From the NCBI GenBank assembly GCA_003597935.1, contig QZJT01000054.1, positions 1 through 35,092 on the forward strand: 35,092 bases of DNA, given 5' to 3'. The stretch comes from Phycisphaerales bacterium (lineage in GTDB: Bacteria; Planctomycetota; Phycisphaerae; UBA1845). The stretch's first letter is position 1; each line of letters begins with the position of its first letter. The notes under the pieces were generated by a model. The model was not told the origin of the DNA, searched no databases, and saw only the letters and a list, made by a program, of their open reading frames with translations. This document shows, piece after piece, positions 31,449 through 35,092 of the stretch. The position numbers and the translations under genes are program-made.

Positions 31449-31503
31449 ATCTGATCCGGTTATGCGTGCGATAAGACTACCATTCGGACCCGCGCGCCGC
31501 GCG
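31449..31503 (-). repeat. GGGTCCGAATGG repeat, copy 2
   Basis: Reverse-complement copy of the element at 25293-25350, with the shared core GCGGGTCCGAATGG and TATCG. It sits between the terminator and the 3' end of the RND pump gene. Confidence 0.75.
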
Positions 31504-31546
31504 GCTCGCCGGCTCGGCACCGTTGCGTCTGCCGATCGGGCGACCC

Positions 31547-34500
31547 TCACGCGTCGGCCGGCCCGGCGGGCGTGCGCCTCCCCGCCGTCAGCGAGTAGAA
31601 CACCGGCAGCACCAGCAGGGTCAGCAGCGTCGACGTCACCACGCAGCCGATCACCACCGTCGCCAGCGGCCGCTGCACTTCCGCACCCACGCCCGTGTTG
31701 AAGGCCATCGGCACGAAGCCCAGGCTGGCCACCAGCCCGGTCATCAACACCGGGCGAAGCCGCGTCATGGCCGCGTCGCGCACCGCTTCGGCGACGCTCA
31801 GCCCCTGCGCCACCCGGTCGCGCAGGAAGGACACGAACACCATGTCGCCCAGCACGGACACGCCGCACATGGCCACGAACCCCACCCCGGCCGAGACGCT
31901 GAAGGGCAGGCCCCGCAGGTGCAGCGCCACGATGCCGCCCACCGCCGCCAGCGGCAGCGTCAGGAAGATGCGCAGCACGTCGGCCGCCCGGCGATAAGTC
32001 AGGTACAGCAACAGACACACGAGCAACAAGGCGAGCGGCACGACGATCATCAGCCGCCGGCCGGCCCGTTCGAGGTGCTCGAACTGGCCGCCGTAGCGCA
32101 CGAAGTATCCCGGTGGCCAGTCGATCTGTGACGCCAGACGGTCCTGAACGTCGGCCACCAGCCCGCCGATGTCGCGGCCGCGGGCGTTGCACTGCACGAT
32201 GATCCGCCGCTTGCTCCACTCGCGCTGGATCGTCGACGGGCCTTCCACCAGCGACACGTCCGCCAGCCGGTGCAGCGGCAGCAATGCGCCTTCGGCGGTG
32301 CGGATCGTCAGGTTCGCAACCGCCTCCGGATCGGTGCGGAACTCGTCCGGCAGACGCACGGTCAGCGGAAAGCGGATCTGCCCCTGCCGCACCTCGCCCG
32401 CCGGCACGTGGCCGATGGCGGCGACGAAGTCCAGCACGTCGGCCGCCGGCACGCCGTATCGCGCCAGTTGGTCCTGCCGCAGCCGCACTTCCAGCATCGG
32501 CTGGCCGGTGAGCTGCTCGACCGTCACGTCGGCGGCGCCGGGCACGTCGTCGAGCAGTCGAGCGACCTGACCGGCCAGCGACTCCAGCACTTCGAAGTCA
32601 TCGCCGAAGATCTTCAGCCCCAAGTCGCTGCGGACCCCGGCCACCATCTCGTTGACGCGCATCTCGATCGGCTGGGTGAAGATCGCCCGCATGGCCGGCA
32701 TCCCGGCCAGTTCGCGCTCCATCTGCTCGACCAGCGCCGCCTGGTCCGATGCTCTGCGCCACTGCGCTCTCGGTGTCAGCGTCATGAAGACATCGGTCAG
32801 CTCCAGCCCCATCGGGTCGGTCGCTACCTCGGCGGTGCCGGTGCGCGACCAGACGTGGCGGATCTCATCGGGGAACGCATCGAGCAACAGCCGCTCGATC
32901 CGCGTGCCGTAGCGCACCGACTCATCCACCGACACGCCCGCGAGCCGCACCGTGTTGATGACGACGGCCTCTTCCGACAGCCGCGGGATGAACACCGTCC
33001 CCAGCCGCGTCGCCAGCCAGCCCCCCCCGATCAGCGCCGCTGCGACGCACGCCAGCACCACGGCGCGGCGCCGCAGCACCCGCTCCAGCACCGGCGCATA
33101 CAGGCGTCGTGCCGCGCGGACGGCCCACGGCTCCCGCTCCCGCGGCCGCTTCGGCAGCAGCACGCTCGCCAGCACCGGCATCAGCGTCAGCGACAGCACC
33201 AGCGACGCCGCCAGCGCGAAAACGACCGTCAGCGCCATCGGGCGGAAGAGCTTCCCCTCGATCCCTTCCAGCGTCAGGATCGGCAGGTAGACGATCATGA
33301 TGATCAGCTCGCCGAACATCGTCGGGCGGCGCACCTCGACGGCCGCCTCCCGCACCACGTCGAGCCGCTCGCGTCCGGGGGGGGCGTGGGCCAGCCGCCT
33401 CATGCCGTTTTCGATCTGGATGACGGAGCTGTCGACGATCAGGCCGAAGTCGATGGCGCCCAGGCTCATCAGGCTCCCCGCCACGCCCGCCTGCAGCATC
33501 GCCCCGGCCGCACACAGCATCGACAGCGGGATCGCCGACGCCACCACCAGCCCCGCCCGCAGGTTGCCCAGGAACATGAACAGCACCGCCACGACCAGGA
33601 TCGCCCCCTCGAAGAGGTTGGTCTTGACCGTACCGATGACGTGGTCGACCAGTTCGGTGCGGTCGTAGACGGTGATCACCTCGACGTCGTCCGGCAGCGA
33701 CGGCAGAATGGTCTCCATGCGTTCCTTGAGGCGCTGCGTCACTTCGCCGGGATTCTCGCCCATCAGCATGAAGCCCAGGCCCAGCACCGCTTCGCCGCGT
33801 CCGTCGTACGTCACCGCGCCGCGGCGCGTCTCGTGGCCGTCGATCACGTCGGCCACGTCGCGGACGTACAGTGGCACGCCGTCGGTCGAACGGATGACGA
33901 CGTTTTCGATCTGCTCGATGGACTCGATGATCGCGATGCCCTGCACCAGCAACGACTCGCCCGCCCGCGTGATGACGCCGCCGCCGACGTTGAGGTTGTT
34001 GCGCGACAGGGCGTCGAACACGTCCGTCAGCGTCAGGCCGTACTTCAGCAGCCGGTCCGGCTCGACCACCACCTGATACTGCCGCTCCCGCCCCCCCCAA
34101 CTGTTGACCTCGGCCACGCCGGGCACGCTGCGGAGCTGCGGCCTGATGATCCAGTCCTGGATCGTGCGCAGCTCGGACGGACCGCGCGTCGGGCTGGTGA
34201 GCACGTAGTGATAGACCTCGCCCAGCCCGGTGGCGACCGGCCCCATCTGCGGCCGCGGCAGCCCGGCGGGAAGCTCCACCGTGCCCAGCCGCTCCATGAC
34301 CAACTGCCGGGCGAAGTACACGTCCACCCCGTCCTCGAAGATCACCGTCACCTGCGACAGCCCGAACTTCGAGAGCGACCGCACCTCTTTCAGCCCCTGC
34401 AAGCCGCTGATGCTCTGCTCGACCGGAAAAGTGATCTGCTGCTCGATCTCCAGCGGCCCCAGCGCCGGGGCGACGGTGTTGATCTGCACCTGCACCGGCG

Positions 34501-34627
34501 TGGTATCGGGGAACGCGTCGACCGGCAGGTGGACCGCCGAGTACGCGCCCGCCAGCGCCAGCGCGGCCGTCAGCGCGACGACCAGGAAGCGGTTTCGCAG
34601 GGACCATTCTATGAGAACGTTGAGCAT
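31547..34627 (-). CDS. Heavy-metal efflux RND pump (CzcA/CusA family)
   Basis: Inner-membrane transporter of 1026 residues, normal for the HME subgroup of RND pumps that export Cu/Ag or Zn/Co/Cd with protons through a periplasmic adaptor and outer-membrane channel. N-terminal helix (MLNVLIEWSLRNRFLVVALT), then the periplasmic porter motifs VDAFPDTTPVQVQI and LEIEQQITFPVE. The proton-relay helix has GAIDFGLIVDSSVIQIEN at residues 390-407, with D393, D399 and E406 present. The second half repeats the fold. SSVIQ replaces the usual GAV stretch after D399. The GTAEVATDPMGLEL segment is the CzcA-type. No adaptor or channel gene is visible on either side; the upstream gap is repeats, so partners may be elsewhere. 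There is no clear ribosome binding site. Metal specificity is not assigned. Confidence 0.95.
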   Translation of the reverse strand: MLNVLIEWSLRNRFLVVALTAALALAGAYSAVHLPVDAFPDTTPVQVQINTVAPALGPLEIEQQITFPVEQSISGLQGLKEVRSLSKFGLSQVTVIFEDGVDVYFARQLVMERLGTVELPAGLPRPQMGPVATGLGEVYHYVLTSPTRGPSELRTIQDWIIRPQLRSVPGVAEVNSWGGRERQYQVVVEPDRLLKYGLTLTDVFDALSRNNLNVGGGVITRAGESLLVQGIAIIESIEQIENVVIRSTDGVPLYVRDVADVIDGHETRRGAVTYDGRGEAVLGLGFMLMGENPGEVTQRLKERMETILPSLPDDVEVITVYDRTELVDHVIGTVKTNLFEGAILVVAVLFMFLGNLRAGLVVASAIPLSMLCAAGAMLQAGVAGSLMSLGAIDFGLIVDSSVIQIENGMRRLAHAPPGRERLDVVREAAVEVRRPTMFGELIIMIVYLPILTLEGIEGKLFRPMALTVVFALAASLVLSLTLMPVLASVLLPKRPREREPWAVRAARRLYAPVLERVLRRRAVVLACVAAALIGGGWLATRLGTVFIPRLSEEAVVINTVRLAGVSVDESVRYGTRIERLLLDAFPDEIRHVWSRTGTAEVATDPMGLELTDVFMTLTPRAQWRRASDQAALVEQMERELAGMPAMRAIFTQPIEMRVNEMVAGVRSDLGLKIFGDDFEVLESLAGQVARLLDDVPGAADVTVEQLTGQPMLEVRLRQDQLARYGVPAADVLDFVAAIGHVPAGEVRQGQIRFPLTVRLPDEFRTDPEAVANLTIRTAEGALLPLHRLADVSLVEGPSTIQREWSKRRIIVQCNARGRDIGGLVADVQDRLASQIDWPPGYFVRYGGQFEHLERAGRRLMIVVPLALLLVCLLLYLTYRRAADVLRIFLTLPLAAVGGIVALHLRGLPFSVSAGVGFVAMCGVSVLGDMVFVSFLRDRVAQGLSVAEAVRDAAMTRLRPVLMTGLVASLGFVPMAFNTGVGAEVQRPLATVVIGCVVTSTLLTLLVLPVFYSLTAGRRTPAGPADA

Positions 34628-35092
34628 GGCGTGCTAGAAGTCCGTCAGGGAACCAGCGAACCTGGAGTAAGGGGATACAGGAATACGCAACCCGGAACCC
34701 GGGAATCAGAGAGTCTGGGGACCAGCGAATCAGAAAGCTCTGGAATTTGGCAGGCGGGGGAACACCACGTCCCCGGCGCAATCATGCGTCGCCAGCGAGC
34801 CGCGGGCTTCAGCCCGCGCGGAGTTCCCTTGCTTGAAACGGCCATCGACCCGAGTACCTTCTTCTGACTTTTGATCTTTACCATTCGTTCCCGTCAATCC
34901 TGTGCGTTGCCGACAAGGCCCTCTGAGTGTGGCCGTCACGTACACCTGGCGCGTACGTTCATCACCAGCACCGCCTCCGCCCCTTCGGGGCGACGGAGGG
35001 CGCTGCGCTTCGTCGCCGCGCGCGCGTTTCTATTCCGATCCAGTGTACCGGTTGTGAACGCCGGCGGCGACATCCACGTCGGCCCGGACGAC
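34628..35092. other. Right end of window, repeats and no recognised gene
   Basis: About 465 bases. At 34700-34740 two imperfect units (AATCAGAGAGTCTGGGGACC and AATCAGAAAGCTCTGG) lie in tandem, and a palindromic family copy is at 34790-34826. After 34870 the sequence is GC-rich with no clear gene. A plus-strand frame ends VVNAGGDIHVGPDD at the window edge, too little to assign. Confidence 0.5.
34790..34826. repeat. Palindromic element, GGGCTTCAGCCC family
   Basis: CAGCGAGCCGCGGGCTTC followed by AGCCCGCGCGGAG. It shares about 30 bases with the copy at 25141-25178 and with those at 1262 and 1307, making it one of the best-preserved members. Confidence 0.9.

Noticed and set aside
32270..34867. 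865-residue plus-strand frame opposite the RND pump
   Set aside because: His/Arg/Gln-rich antisense translation; the RND pump on the other strand is unmistakable.
34940..35092. Partial plus-strand frame ending NAGGDIHVGPDD, similar to the NAGGDI motif of ApbE flavin transferases
   Set aside because: Only the one motif fits; the 40 residues before it do not look like ApbE and the window ends there.

Overview
The window is about 35 kb of high-GC DNA that most resembles an uncultured member of the Planctomycetota. This is an inference from three things. Several large secreted proteins carry Cys-rich modules of the form ACC-x(3-5)-C-x(6-8)-C-x(2-4)-GG. Genes are loosely packed, with mixed strands and few operons. 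Most gaps are filled with short dispersed repeats (palindromic GGGCTTCAGCCC elements, GRGSD-type repeats, 'AAAGGCGCAAAG' repeats, 8-bp tandem runs) of a kind I associate with planctomycete genomes. No rRNA, tRNA, CRISPR array or intact insertion sequence was seen.

Layout, left to right. 1-2.7 kb: a secreted Cys-module protein (-) and a zinc-ribbon DUF2310-like protein (+). 2.7-3.65 kb: a DUF433/PIN toxin-antitoxin pair followed by the stump of a second PIN gene. 3.6-9.6 kb: an ABC-F ATPase (-), a DUF1801 protein with a histone-H1-like tail (-), a GT39-type membrane glycosyltransferase (+) and a class I/II aminotransferase (-). 9.6-10.06 kb: an internally deleted ATPase pseudogene. 10.1-12.8 kb: glutamate dehydrogenase (-), then a membrane protein and a Nudix-fold protein (+). 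12.8-18.2 kb: a HEAT-repeat exported protein, a secreted metzincin protease and an exported protein with an Asp-rich tract, all (-). 18.5-19.4 kb: a CPBP membrane protease (+). 19.3-25.3 kb: a minus-strand cluster of radical SAM/B12-type protein, DegT-type aminotransferase, GNAT and GT39 glycosyltransferase, suggesting modified-sugar or lipid-linked surface glycan synthesis. 25.3-26.3 kb: a decayed island with a truncated DUF3800 gene. 26.3-27.0 kb: a VOC protein and an AbrB-like small protein. 27.3-31.3 kb: two tandem secreted subtilases with the same architecture. 31.5-34.6 kb: a CzcA/CusA-type RND pump (-). 34.6-35.1 kb: repeats and no recognisable gene.

The strongest candidate for something undescribed is a uniform C-terminal module of 81, 81, 82 and 82 residues shared by four secreted proteins: the first gene, the metzincin and both subtilases. 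In all four it begins at a Cys, has a second Cys exactly ten residues later followed by Lys, and ends with a Cys as the penultimate residue of the protein. The catalytic domains are unrelated, so this looks like a common sorting, anchoring or folding tag for an exported protease set. A second theme is genome decay and repeat traffic. At least seven copies of one palindromic element family and several other repeat families lie in gaps, and some have run into the ends of real reading frames. Several genes are truncated or internally deleted.
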